From positions 1-35,818 of IMG/VR virus record IMGVR_UViG_3300023184_000310: DNA of 35,818 nucleotides. The stretch is one strand, 5' to 3'. Within the stretch, counting starts at the first letter, position 1. Each line of letters starts with the position of its first letter. Below are positions 20,285 through 28,507 of the stretch, piece after piece. The notes below the pieces were generated by a model. That model worked only from the letters and a program-made list of their open reading frames with translations. It had not been told where the DNA came from and ran no database searches. Position numbers and translations under genes: made by a program. The stretch is from a virus.

Positions 20285-21994
20285 GACGATCTTGCTGAAA
20301 TTGTTGAGCTTTTGGAAGGTGATTTTGGTCGGAAACTTGCCATCGAGCAGATCCTGCTTATGGGAAATGACAAAGACATTCGTCTCGGTACCGAGCGTGT
20401 TAAGGATCTTCATCAGATTGTCGACCCCGTCCGTGTCCATCGACGAGTCGAATGTCTCGTCGAGAATGAGCAGATTCGTCGATATCGAGTTTTTCATCTT
20501 GGCGACCTGCCGCCACGTGAATAAAAGGGCCAGATCGATCCGTTGCTTTTCCCCTTCTGAGAATGACGCATATGAAAAGTCGTCACGATGGCGAGACCGA
20601 ATCTTTTCCTCGAACGATTCATTCAGAGTGAACGAGACAAAGAAGTCAAGCACATTCAAATATTGATTCACAAACTTATTCATGATCGGCAAATATTGAC
20701 GAATCACTTTGGTTTTGATGCCAGTGTCCTTGAGCAATTCAGACAGGATCTCGTTATATGTGCGAATGTCAAGCTGCGTGGCCCGAAGATCAGACAATGA
20801 ATCACGTTCAGTTCTGAGCTGATTCAAAAGTTCCTGTGCGGATGACGTATCAGTCGTCTGATTTGCCGATGCCAGCTTTTTATTCAATGCTGCGATCTGC
20901 GACTCGAGTGATCTGATTGATGCGTTGGTAGCAGCCAAAGACGATTGGACCTGAATCATCTTATTCACTGCCGCATCAGCCAATTGCAATTCAGCATCGG
21001 CTGCATTCATTGCATCGCTGAGTTTGGTCAGACCGTCATTTAATTCTTGTGACTGCGTGGAACACTGATGAGCCCTGCGGTCTTTGATCGTTTGCTCGAT
21101 CTTTTGTTGGCATGTCGGGCACTCGTCATTCTTTTGATAGAACTCTGATTCAGTATGGATCCTATCCAGATTGGATTGAATCTGTGCCTGATAACCGACA
21201 AGCGTCTGTCTTTTCTTTTGTGCTGCCTTTTGTGCGGCCATCACGGTCTTTACATCGGCAGCGATCGTGGATTGATATGCGGCAGCCTCGGTCTGCTTCT
21301 CTGCAATCTCAGCCGTAAGCGTATCGATCTCGGTTTGTATTTCGGCTTGTTTGCCCTGATCGATCTTGGTCAATGCATCGATATGTGTATTTTGCAGCGT
21401 GATCTTTTCCTTAATCAGATTGAGATGACCTTCGGTTGCAGAGATCGTGTCACGAAGTTTGGCTGCCTTTTCTTTCAGGAGCACATTCATCTTGGTGAAC
21501 ACATTGATGTCGAGCAGATCCTCAACAACTTCACGTCTGGTCCATTGCGGCAGTTGCATGAACGGAATGAATGAAGAAGATCCTAGAACGACAACCTGAT
21601 GGAACGATTTGTAATTCAGCTTGAGAATGTTTGACTCAAGCACCTTCTGATAATCACGCGAATGTGATTCTTGATTCAAAAGAACTTTATCTTGCCAGAT
21701 CTCAAACACATTGGGACGTGCACCGCGCACGACTCGATATTGCGTCTTGCCAATACTGAACTCGACTTCGACCAAACAATTCTTTTGATTGATTGAATTT
21801 ACAAGTTGTGCTTTGTTAATATCGCGATGCGGCTTTCCAAAGAGTGCAAATGACAATGCATCCAGCAGCGTGGACTTTCCTGATCCATTGGCACCGACGA
21901 TCAGCGTGGATCTGGAAGATGACAGATCGATCTCATTGGGCATGTCGCCCGTTGAAAGAAAGTTCTGCCATTTAATTTTACTAAAGAGAATCAT
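20282..21994 (-). CDS. 46: Recombination nuclease ATPase subunit, gp46-like (Rad50-type), 570 aa
   Basis: With gp47 this forms the Mre11/Rad50-like complex that resects DNA ends for recombination-dependent replication. Walker A is VGANGSGKSTLLDAL near residue 33; long coiled-coil arms surround a zinc hook ECPTCQQKI; the ABC signature is SFSEGEKQRIDLAL; Walker B is LLILDETFDSS. The length is close to T4 gp46 (560). Its ATG overlaps the gp47 stop by four bases (ATGA), ensuring coupled synthesis. Its stop codon opens repeat cassette R3. Confidence 0.96.
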   Translation of the reverse strand: MILFSKIKWQNFLSTGDMPNEIDLSSSRSTLIVGANGSGKSTLLDALSFALFGKPHRDINKAQLVNSINQKNCLVEVEFSIGKTQYRVVRGARPNVFEIWQDKVLLNQESHSRDYQKVLESNILKLNYKSFHQVVVLGSSSFIPFMQLPQWTRREVVEDLLDINVFTKMNVLLKEKAAKLRDTISATEGHLNLIKEKITLQNTHIDALTKIDQGKQAEIQTEIDTLTAEIAEKQTEAAAYQSTIAADVKTVMAAQKAAQKKRQTLVGYQAQIQSNLDRIHTESEFYQKNDECPTCQQKIEQTIKDRRAHQCSTQSQELNDGLTKLSDAMNAADAELQLADAAVNKMIQVQSSLAATNASIRSLESQIAALNKKLASANQTTDTSSAQELLNQLRTERDSLSDLRATQLDIRTYNEILSELLKDTGIKTKVIRQYLPIMNKFVNQYLNVLDFFVSFTLNESFEEKIRSRHRDDFSYASFSEGEKQRIDLALLFTWRQVAKMKNSISTNLLILDETFDSSMDTDGVDNLMKILNTLGTETNVFVISHKQDLLDGKFPTKITFQKLNNFSKIV

Positions 21995-23070
21995 ATTGTA
22001 TCTTGTGACTGCGCTTCGACATAAAGCTCTTGAATCAATGTCTTCAACCGAGCCTTGTCGAGATCCGTTTCAACGGCCTCAATATATGTATTGAGCAACT
22101 TGCCTGTGTCTTCCAGAGACAGGTGATCGTCTTGCACGGCTTCTCCAGAGAATTCCTCAAAGCTCTCGACAATCTTCAGTTCAAACGGACCGGCCTGTTG
22201 CATACGATCCACGTACTTGTCAAAGACAAATGGATCAGTCTTCTTGGCCACAATGACCTTGACAAACGATCCAGCCGCACGATCAAACTTACATTTGTCA
22301 ATTACATCCTGCGGCTTGTCATAGATCGTATCATTGTACACAAAGCGATTAAAGATCGAATTTGTATTCTGAATGGCCGTAAGCTCGCGTGTCTGCGTGT
22401 CGAGCACGTGAAAGAACTTAGGATCATCTGCATCGGCCCACGTTTGTTCGTATTGTGTGCCAAGATAATGAATGTTGTCCTTGGAAGATTTGGTGTGATA
22501 ATGGCCAGAGAGGACCATCTCAAACCGTGCAAACATCGTTGCATCCATGCCATGAGCGGCCACAGGCATTCCCTTCATCATCTCGAATCCTTTTAATTCC
22601 AAATGAGACATTAGAACAGGCGCTTTGCACGTGTTAATAAAGTCAAGCGACTTGGCATAATTATCCACGGTGACCCAGGGAAGAAAGCCAATATCCAGTC
22701 CGTCCATATTGGCAACAAGCGGGTTCATGCAGATATAGACATTGTCCTTATAATAACCCAGGACCTCACGCAGGCCGCAGAGCTCATTGGTGTTTCTGAA
22801 ATAAACATCATGATTGCCCGGAATGATCATCATCTTGATCCCGCGCTCTGCGGCTGGTTCCAGAAGCATCTTGCGTGACCGATGCAGCACTTTGTAATTT
22901 ACAAACTTGCGATGATCATAGAAGTCGCCCAGATGAATGATGTCCTTGATTCCATTCTTATCACAATACGGAAAGAATACATCGCGAAAGAACTTCTCTG
23001 TGTAGTCAATGAATACATCAGAGGAATTCCTCAGACCAAAATGAGAATCATTCAGGATCGCAATACGCAT
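21991..23070 (-). CDS. 47: Recombination nuclease, gp47-like (Mre11-type), 359 aa
   Basis: A calcineurin-type metallophosphoesterase nuclease. Metal-site motifs in order: ILNDSHFG (D8, H10), IIHLGDFYDHR, IIPGNHDVYF, LMSHLEL and LSGHYHTKS. A C-terminal domain of about 120 residues follows, ending in a helical region. Size is near T4 gp47 (339). It starts one base after the gp55 stop, so gp55-gp47-gp46 form a tight unit transcribed from P9. Confidence 0.96.
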   Translation of the reverse strand: MRIAILNDSHFGLRNSSDVFIDYTEKFFRDVFFPYCDKNGIKDIIHLGDFYDHRKFVNYKVLHRSRKMLLEPAAERGIKMMIIPGNHDVYFRNTNELCGLREVLGYYKDNVYICMNPLVANMDGLDIGFLPWVTVDNYAKSLDFINTCKAPVLMSHLELKGFEMMKGMPVAAHGMDATMFARFEMVLSGHYHTKSSKDNIHYLGTQYEQTWADADDPKFFHVLDTQTRELTAIQNTNSIFNRFVYNDTIYDKPQDVIDKCKFDRAAGSFVKVIVAKKTDPFVFDKYVDRMQQAGPFELKIVESFEEFSGEAVQDDHLSLEDTGKLLNTYIEAVETDLDKARLKTLIQELYVEAQSQDTI

Positions 23071-23071
23071 A

Positions 23072-23698
23072 TCAAAAGAAGCATTCGATCGTCGAATCAG
23101 CAGGCTTGGTTTTACGCTTACCGGTCTTCATGTCCTTCTTCAGCTTCTTGCCGAATTCTTTCAGTGCACCATCGCGTACGCGGATCGAGTCAACCTTGGT
23201 ACGAATACGCTCGATAATCGATTCGCCGCCGGTATGCAGCGTGGATCCGTCTTCATCGTCGAAGTTAGCAAAGGCACCGATGCCTGCGTGTTCCATGTAA
23301 AGCACCTTGATGTCCTGCTGCTTCTTCTCTTTGGCAATACGACGAAGGAATGCAAAGTAGCAGATCTGTGTGAAGTATGCAAATGCATTGGGCAGACCAG
23401 TACGAGTGGCCGCATCGACATTGTAGTTGTGAATGGCCTTGATGCAGTTCTCCACGGCATCCATCACCATCTCTTCACGATACGTGTACCGAATGAAGTT
23501 GGGTTTGCGTGAAAGACCTTCAGAGATTTTCAAGAAACACGTGCCGATGTACTCGGTAACCCGTGGTTCTTCAGTCTTGGCTTTTCGTGCAGCCTTGGCC
23601 GCCTTGACATAGTCGACGACTGATTGGCTGAACTCTTTGTTATTTACGTAGTGTTCCCGCTGCGAGGGTTTTATTTTGATAGGTAGTGTGTCTGACAT
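23072..23698 (-). CDS. 55: Late-transcription sigma factor, gp55-like, 208 aa
   Basis: gp55 directs host RNA polymerase to TATAAATA late promoters with help from the gp45 clamp. Diagnostic segments: HYVNNKEFSQSVVDY, GTCFLKISEGLSRKPNFIRY, TYREEMVMDAVENCIKAI, NAFAYFTQICYFAFLRRIAK and EKKQQDIKVLYMEHA. The last residues STIECFF fit the hydrophobic clamp-binding tail seen in T4 gp55. Late promoters with that exact core occur elsewhere in the window, consistent with its role. It is transcribed from P9 with about a five-base leader. Confidence 0.93.
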   Translation of the reverse strand: MSDTLPIKIKPSQREHYVNNKEFSQSVVDYVKAAKAARKAKTEEPRVTEYIGTCFLKISEGLSRKPNFIRYTYREEMVMDAVENCIKAIHNYNVDAATRTGLPNAFAYFTQICYFAFLRRIAKEKKQQDIKVLYMEHAGIGAFANFDDEDGSTLHTGGESIIERIRTKVDSIRVRDGALKEFGKKLKKDMKTGKRKTKPADSTIECFF

Positions 23699-23710
23699 AT
23701 TCTAGATACT

Positions 23711-23739
23711 ATTATATCATACTTGTGCAAAAAGTACAT
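23711..23739 (-). promoter_or_regulatory. Early-type promoter P9 of gp55-gp47-gp46 (ATGTAC-17-TATAAT)
   Basis: ATGTAC (23739-23734), 17 bases, TATAAT (23716-23711), thirteen bases before ATG 23698. It stands back-to-back with the plus-strand promoter at 23794. Confidence 0.75.
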
Positions 23740-23793
23740 TCAATTTTGAAAACAAATTTCATCGAGCCTAAGCAATTCAATGAGGAATAAAGA

Positions 23794-23822
23794 TGTACAA
23801 ATGTATGTATGCATGGTATAAT
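23794..23822 (+). promoter_or_regulatory. Plus-strand early-type promoter P10 (TGTACA-17-TATAAT)
   Basis: The same motif as the minus-strand set, but on the plus strand: TGTACA (23794-23799), 17 bases, TATAAT (23817-23822). It points away from gp55 and into the antisense strand of the 143-residue gene and uvsW. No plausible plus-strand gene follows. Confidence 0.6.
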
Positions 23823-23828
23823 ATTCAG

Positions 23829-23923
23829 AACACCACAACGCTACAAGAAGAACACTAATTATCAAGCCAATTGATATTAACTAAGGGGACAAGAAGAAAG
23901 ACAATGATGCACAGGCAAGGAAG
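23829..23923 (+). ncRNA. Possible small or antisense RNA from P10
   Basis: This is the stretch that P10 would transcribe before reaching the convergent 143-residue gene. It holds a stem-loop TATCAA-GCCAA-TTGATA (about 23870-23886) and no credible coding frame; the best one is 14 codons. The 3' end cannot be placed, so the right boundary is simply the neighbouring gene. Everything beyond the promoter motif is inference. Confidence 0.3.
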
Positions 23924-24355
23924 TCAATTAAGCTCCATGCGCTTCTGATTCTTAAGATTGGCCATGAGATCTTCGACGCCAGTCTTCTTCTGAACGGTCT
24001 TGACATCTTCCTTTACAGCCTCAGCCATTTCTTCAGGAGTCATAATGCCTTCCAGACGTTCGAGTAGGAAATAACGGCAGTAGGCAAACTTCTCTTCGAA
24101 TGTTGCTTCGGTCTCTGCCAGAATACGATCAAATGCCACGCGTATGTGTGACGTATCGCCGCCCATCCACGGAATGAATAATGTTTTAATTGAGTTCTCA
24201 CCCAGACCACGAATGATCTGTAGAGGGCGAGAGATCACAATATATTCATCGGCCACGTCACGGTGAGTTTCTTCTGCCAGCACAGTGGAGCCGTCAATCA
24301 TTCGATAGACGAAGATCGACAAACTTTCCGTGTATTCTTTAAGGTCGTCGGTCAT
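23924..24355 (-). CDS. Conserved protein downstream of uvsW, 143 aa
   Basis: The first half is strand-rich (LSIFVYRMIDGSTVLAEETH, YIVISRPLQII, IKTLFIPWMGG) and looks like a small Sm-like barrel with a G-S-x-V-L-A-E turn. The second half is helical and charged (FEEKFAYCRYFLLERLEGIM). I recall similar proteins next to uvsW in aquatic T4-like phages, without known function. Its ATG overlaps the uvsW stop in the usual ATGA arrangement, but here it lies upstream, so its position suggests coupled expression with uvsW. P10 faces it on the opposite strand. Confidence 0.65.
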   Translation of the reverse strand: MTDDLKEYTESLSIFVYRMIDGSTVLAEETHRDVADEYIVISRPLQIIRGLGENSIKTLFIPWMGGDTSHIRVAFDRILAETEATFEEKFAYCRYFLLERLEGIMTPEEMAEAVKEDVKTVQKKTGVEDLMANLKNQKRMELN

Positions 24356-25851
24356 GGCAGCGGTACTTCATGTATTTCATAATCAAACTTTTCCCGTATG
24401 TAAGTATTTATCCTTTCAACGGCGTGAGCGTGTGTGTAGTTCTTTTTCTTCTTCCAACAGAGATCATCGGCCAAATCATAAACCGTAGTCGGGCGTCCAT
24501 CATCAGATTTACGTAGCCCTCGCCCAATTGACTGTAGCAAACGTATCTGACTCTTGGTCGGTGACGCCATGATCAAATTATGCAAGTTGCGAATATTGAC
24601 ACCGACCGAGAATGTGCCCATTGAAGCCACAATGATCGCATCTTTTTCTTTCTCTGTGATCTCACGAATTCTTTCGCGTTCATCGGTATCCACGGATCCA
24701 GAGACATAAAACAATTTTCTCTGAGATCCTGCCAACTTCTTCTGAATCAGATCATATAACGGTTTGCCGTGCTTCTCCACATAGTTAAAGAGCACCAGTG
24801 TATTGCCTTTCTGATCTATGGCCAGATTGGCAATCAAATTATTCCGTGCACCGTAACCGACAATGAAGTCAATCTCGGCTGCATAGTCCATCTTACCCAG
24901 ACCCTTCTTGATCAGATCTGGATATTTCAGCACGAGCACATGGATCTTTAATTGTGCCAGAGTATCCGATGCAATCAGGCTCTGTGTAGTTGTAACCTGA
25001 TACACCGGGCCGAAGCAACCCTCGAGCACTAATTTATTTATTTGTGTGCCATCAAGCGTCCCAGTGGTACCGATTCGCATCCACGTATTCTGCAGGCAAC
25101 CCATGATTTTGGTCAGAGATGCTGCCTTGAACTGATGGGCCTCATCGCCAATTACACATCCAAACTGCAGGAACCAATTTCGATTCAATGTGATAGCTGA
25201 TTGCCAAGTAGTAACCACGACGCGTGCTTCAAAGTTCTCTTTTTCCTTACCAGAGTAAATGCGATGCACGTCTCTCGACGCGGCAAATGAATCATCGCCA
25301 GAAGAATATTCCTCAAAGTCTTTGTACATCTGCTCGACCAAAGAAGTCGTAGGCACAATGACAATAACTTTCTTTTCCGCATCTTTCTGCAAGAACCACC
25401 GAATCAGCTGATAAATGATCAGCGACTTGCCGGATCCAGTAGGTGACACGAGTACTGCCCGACGATTAGATACACCGTGCTGAAATGCAGAGACCTGATA
25501 GTCGCGCGACTGAATCTGCTTTCCGTTGTAATGAAGAGGAATCGAATCCAGGAACTTCTGCACCTCAATTAGTTCAACCGGAGGAACTACCAGATCGGTC
25601 TGAAACTCATATCCGCGAGTCTTACAGAATTCTGAGAGATGGAACAGCAAACCATAAGGCAACGTATTGTTACGAGAATTGAATAAGCGTACACGGCCGT
25701 CCCAGAGTTTATTCTTATAGGCGGGCATAAACTTATACCCGTTTGCAAAGAATGTAAAGAACTCAGAGACTTCCATGAGCACGCCGGTATCGGCGCATTC
25801 AACAAAAACCTCTGTCTCATCTTTTCGACGAGCCGTGACGATCGTAGGCAT
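24352..25851 (-). CDS. uvsW: Recombination helicase UvsW-like, 499 aa
   Basis: UvsW is a superfamily 2 helicase that processes recombination and stalled-fork intermediates in T4. An N-terminal domain (MPTIVTARRKDETEVFVECA) and QSRDYQVSAFQHG precede Walker A LVSPTGSGKS, motif Ia VPTTSLVEQM, DEAH-type box VIGDEAHQF, motif III TTGTLDG, motif V VGVNIRNL and motif VI QSIGRGLRKSD. The size matches T4 UvsW (about 503). ATG 25851 shares one base with the uvsY stop (TAATG); a longer frame would need TTG in uvsY. Confidence 0.95.
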   Translation of the reverse strand: MPTIVTARRKDETEVFVECADTGVLMEVSEFFTFFANGYKFMPAYKNKLWDGRVRLFNSRNNTLPYGLLFHLSEFCKTRGYEFQTDLVVPPVELIEVQKFLDSIPLHYNGKQIQSRDYQVSAFQHGVSNRRAVLVSPTGSGKSLIIYQLIRWFLQKDAEKKVIVIVPTTSLVEQMYKDFEEYSSGDDSFAASRDVHRIYSGKEKENFEARVVVTTWQSAITLNRNWFLQFGCVIGDEAHQFKAASLTKIMGCLQNTWMRIGTTGTLDGTQINKLVLEGCFGPVYQVTTTQSLIASDTLAQLKIHVLVLKYPDLIKKGLGKMDYAAEIDFIVGYGARNNLIANLAIDQKGNTLVLFNYVEKHGKPLYDLIQKKLAGSQRKLFYVSGSVDTDERERIREITEKEKDAIIVASMGTFSVGVNIRNLHNLIMASPTKSQIRLLQSIGRGLRKSDDGRPTTVYDLADDLCWKKKKNYTHAHAVERINTYIREKFDYEIHEVPLP

Positions 25852-26300
25852 TATGCTCCAGAAGTAAACTTTTTCCAATCGATCATGTTCTTCACGACCG
25901 AATGTCTCCAGCGAAGTGTATCCATGATCTCTTCCAGAGCCTGATTGATTGTCTTTTGATATTCAATCTTGGCGGTAAGTTTCTGAATGTCCGGATCGGA
26001 GTCGTAGAACATATCCATGTCTGAACGTAAAGGCTTGGTCATGCCGTTAAACGGATCGTATGCCCATCCCTTCTCATCCATTTGCTCTTTGGTCATTTTC
26101 CCGTTATAGTACAGGAATTTGTCGCGGCGCAGATCAGTAAGCTGAATCTCTGCGCGCTTGGTGGAAAGGCGAGACTCCGTTAGAAGTCCTAGGTATTTGG
26201 AATGAATCTTGGCAAACTTACGAGAACTCTCATCTAACTGCACTTGATCGATCTCACAGTCAGTTTCCCACATCTTTAGAATTTCATCAATTGGTAGCAT
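25851..26300 (-). CDS. uvsY: Recombination mediator UvsY-like, 149 aa
   Basis: UvsY loads the UvsX recombinase onto gp32-coated DNA. The protein has IDEILKMWETDCEIDQVQLD, SKYLGLLTESRL, RRDKFLYYNGKMTKEQ, DSDPDIQKLTAKIEYQK and a C-terminal RHSVVKNMIDWKKFTSG, the layout of UvsY in marine T4-like phages. T4 UvsY is 137 residues. It precedes uvsW with a one-base overlap. A GATAAATA late-like site lies 11 bases before its ATG. Confidence 0.88.
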   Translation of the reverse strand: MLPIDEILKMWETDCEIDQVQLDESSRKFAKIHSKYLGLLTESRLSTKRAEIQLTDLRRDKFLYYNGKMTKEQMDEKGWAYDPFNGMTKPLRSDMDMFYDSDPDIQKLTAKIEYQKTINQALEEIMDTLRWRHSVVKNMIDWKKFTSGA

Positions 26301-26310
26301 AATATAAAAT

Positions 26311-26318
26311 TATTTATC
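26311..26318 (-). promoter_or_regulatory. Late-like promoter GATAAATA before uvsY
   Basis: GATAAATA on the minus strand, 10 bases before ATG 26300, overlapping the stop codon of the tube-fold gene. It differs from the late consensus at the first base only. Confidence 0.4.
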
Positions 26319-26787
26319 ATCTGATAAAGTCGAAGTGATTATACCGAAATGAAACCTCGGCACTTACATATTCAATATCTGAAGCCTGAGCACTGAATTC
26401 GAATCCAGATAATGTTGTAGGAAACGCATCTTTAAATCTAATTTGCTTGTTTAGATTATTTTTGGATGACATGATTGACAATATTAGATCGTGTCGCTGT
26501 GGCGATCCGGCGGAATTTGCATTTGCTGCAATCCAATTTGCAATCTCTTGATAGTTTGACATATTCTCATCCACCATGAATCGCACACTGAACGGTTCGT
26601 AGGTAATATGGTCGCCTGGAGTAAAACCCTGTTGATTGCGAAAATTGGTAGTAACTTCCGTTATGCTGACCGATGGCAATGTTACTGATGCAGAAAAATA
26701 TGCAATATTTGCATACTTCTGATTATCGATTGTCAGTTTCCACGACGTTGGTGAAAGGAAATTTAAGTTTGTCGTCAATGTGCTCAT
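26317..26787 (-). CDS. Tail-tube-fold structural protein (gp19-like or gp3 position), 156 aa
   Basis: The chain NFLSPTSWKLTIDNQKYANI, YFSASVTLPSVSITE, GFTPGDHITYEPFSVRFMVD, ENMSNYQEIANWIAAN and PTTLSGFEFSAQASDIEYVS follows the beta-sandwich order of phage tail-tube proteins. In aquatic T4-like phages the gene between gp23 and uvsY is, as I recall, often named gp3 (tail completion). I see the tube fold but not a clear T4 gp3 match. It has its own CATAAATA late-type promoter directly after the capsid terminator, so it is expressed with virion genes. Confidence 0.7.
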   Translation of the reverse strand: MSTLTTNLNFLSPTSWKLTIDNQKYANIAYFSASVTLPSVSITEVTTNFRNQQGFTPGDHITYEPFSVRFMVDENMSNYQEIANWIAANANSAGSPQRHDLILSIMSSKNNLNKQIRFKDAFPTTLSGFEFSAQASDIEYVSAEVSFRYNHFDFIR

Positions 26788-26797
26788 ATGTCAGATC

Positions 26798-26805
26798 TAT
26801 TTATG
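26798..26805 (-). promoter_or_regulatory. Late-type promoter CATAAATA for the tube-fold gene
   Basis: CATAAATA on the minus strand ten bases before ATG 26787, starting at the end of the T run of the capsid terminator. The terminator and promoter adjoin without a gap. Confidence 0.55.
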
Positions 26806-26837
26806 CAAAAAAGGGAGCCCCCTTTCGGAGGCTCCCT
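26805..26837 (-). terminator. Strong rho-independent terminator after gp23
   Basis: AGGGAGCCTCC pairs with GGGGGCTCCCT (11 pairs, one G-U) around a GAAA tetraloop and is followed by a run of U. It lies about 43 bases after the capsid stop. Confidence 0.93.
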
Positions 26838-26880
26838 ATGAGCTAGAAGCAGTATTATTAGTACTACGCCTAGTTGTTGA

Positions 26881-28449
26881 TTACAGTCCCGAGATAACGT
26901 TCGAGGACGCAGACCACAGGGCCTGCTGGACGATCGTTGTACCCTTGAGGCTGAGGCTCTTCACACCGAACGAACGGTAGTAGAAGTTCTGGCCAGCGGC
27001 ACCCGCCTGGGTCGCATTGCTCGTTGTCTGCTGCACGAAGGGGTTCGCAACCAGACCATAACGGGTCTTGAAGGCGATCTTCGGCTGGAACGTCGCGGGA
27101 TCCACGGCACGCACCATCGTGAGGGGCACGTAAGGAGCGTAGAAGATACCAGCGTCGTAGGGGTTCGTACCACGGTAACCCACCGTGATGTAGTCGGTCA
27201 AGGCATACGGATCAACGTACACTTTGATACGACCATTCAGCACACCAGCAAAGGTGTTGCCAGTGTCGTCAACTTCGAGGGTCGTGCTCAGCGCAGGAGC
27301 GTAATCCAACACACCAGCCGCCGACAGCGTGGAAGCCACGTTGCTCGAGCAGACGATGAAGTTGCCTTTACCACGGCGCGTATCCTTGGCGATCTGGTTC
27401 GCTTCGAGTTCGATAGCGACCAGCAAGCTCTTATAACGCTCCACAGCCCAACGGCCGTCAGCGTCCAGAGCCACGTCAAACGTACCAGAGTTCGTGTAAC
27501 CGAACTGAGCACCAACAACGGCGACGTTGTTGATGGTATTGATGACTTCACGGTTGATTTCGAACAGGATCTCGGAGGAGAGGATGTTCGCCAGTTCGGA
27601 TTCAGCATCCAAACCATGAACAGCCTTGAGGTCCTGCGCCAATTCCATCGTGTAGTCAGCTTTCAGCGCGCGGGTATTAGCCGTCACGGTGGATTTCTCA
27701 ATCGAGAAGCCCATGTTCTTGAAGCCATAATCAGCCGAGCTAGCAACGTAGTCGCCCGAAAGCGCTTCGCCGTTAGCCGTCGAGTAGGTCTGCGACGAGG
27801 TCGACGTGTCACCCGAGAACGCGGAGTTCACAGGAGCGTTACCATTGATGACGAAGTTACCTGTGCCAGTAGCAAGACCCGAAGCAACCGTCAGGGTCAA
27901 GGGATCGCCATTAGCAGAGTACGAAGCAATCGCCGAGATCGCTTTCTGCGTACCAGCGGAGTCAGTGACGATCGCGCCGATCACGATGTCCTTGAGCGCA
28001 CCGCCAGAAGCCGCCACGCCGGTCAGAGTGAGCGTCGTGGACGACACCGTACCGGTCACGCGAGCAATAACTTTGCCGCCGTAGAGCGCATCGTTACCAT
28101 TGATGATTTTCTGTGTTGAGGCAACGGCCGACTGATACTTCGGCTTGAGGGCGAAGATCAAACCGGTCGGAGCAGACATCGGCTGCACACCAGCGATATC
28201 ATACGCAATCAGGTTCGGCATGGCGCGGCGCACCAGGCTGATCAGGATCGGATCGAAGTTCTGGATACCACCGGTCGTGGTCGACTCATTCAGGAAGCTC
28301 GACTGTGCGCGCTCTTCCTTCATGGCTTTTTCTTGGTTTTCAAGGAGAACGGCCGTAACCGCTTTGCGGTACGAATCCTTGATTTTGGGAGCGTCAGCGT
28401 GCTCGAGCACGGGGGCCCACTTCTTCAGGGCATTATCGGAATTAAACAT
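26881..28449 (-). CDS. 23: Major capsid protein, gp23-like, 522 aa
   Basis: The N-terminus (LKKWAPVLEHADAPKI), LVRRAMPNLIAYDIAGVQPM, SAPTGLIFALKPKY, a central KADYTMELAQDLKAVHGLDA, EINREVINTINNVAVVG, KGNFIVCSSNVASTL and GYRGTNPYDAGIFYAPYVPL are classic T4 gp23. A prohead-protease site L-N-E falls at residues 53-55 (after FLNE), so the delta piece is 55 residues (T4: 65). About 100 residues (roughly 125-225) form a Ser/Thr/Gly/Ala-rich beta-type insertion (VTGTVSSTTLTLTGVAASGG and onwards), in the region where T4 gp23 has its insertion domain. The start has an A-rich leader and no ribosome site. Confidence 0.97.
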   Translation of the reverse strand: MFNSDNALKKWAPVLEHADAPKIKDSYRKAVTAVLLENQEKAMKEERAQSSFLNESTTTGGIQNFDPILISLVRRAMPNLIAYDIAGVQPMSAPTGLIFALKPKYQSAVASTQKIINGNDALYGGKVIARVTGTVSSTTLTLTGVAASGGALKDIVIGAIVTDSAGTQKAISAIASYSANGDPLTLTVASGLATGTGNFVINGNAPVNSAFSGDTSTSSQTYSTANGEALSGDYVASSADYGFKNMGFSIEKSTVTANTRALKADYTMELAQDLKAVHGLDAESELANILSSEILFEINREVINTINNVAVVGAQFGYTNSGTFDVALDADGRWAVERYKSLLVAIELEANQIAKDTRRGKGNFIVCSSNVASTLSAAGVLDYAPALSTTLEVDDTGNTFAGVLNGRIKVYVDPYALTDYITVGYRGTNPYDAGIFYAPYVPLTMVRAVDPATFQPKIAFKTRYGLVANPFVQQTTSNATQAGAAGQNFYYRSFGVKSLSLKGTTIVQQALWSASSNVISGL

Positions 28450-28507
28450 AATAGTTTATTAGTAACTGTTGTTGTTGGTTTGTTGTTATCGAACGGGATA
28501 CTCTCGT

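Noticed and set aside
23740-23815. A 24-codon minus-strand frame starting MHTYICTS
   Set aside because: It has no ribosome site, no upstream promoter and no recognisable features, and it overlaps both divergent promoters.
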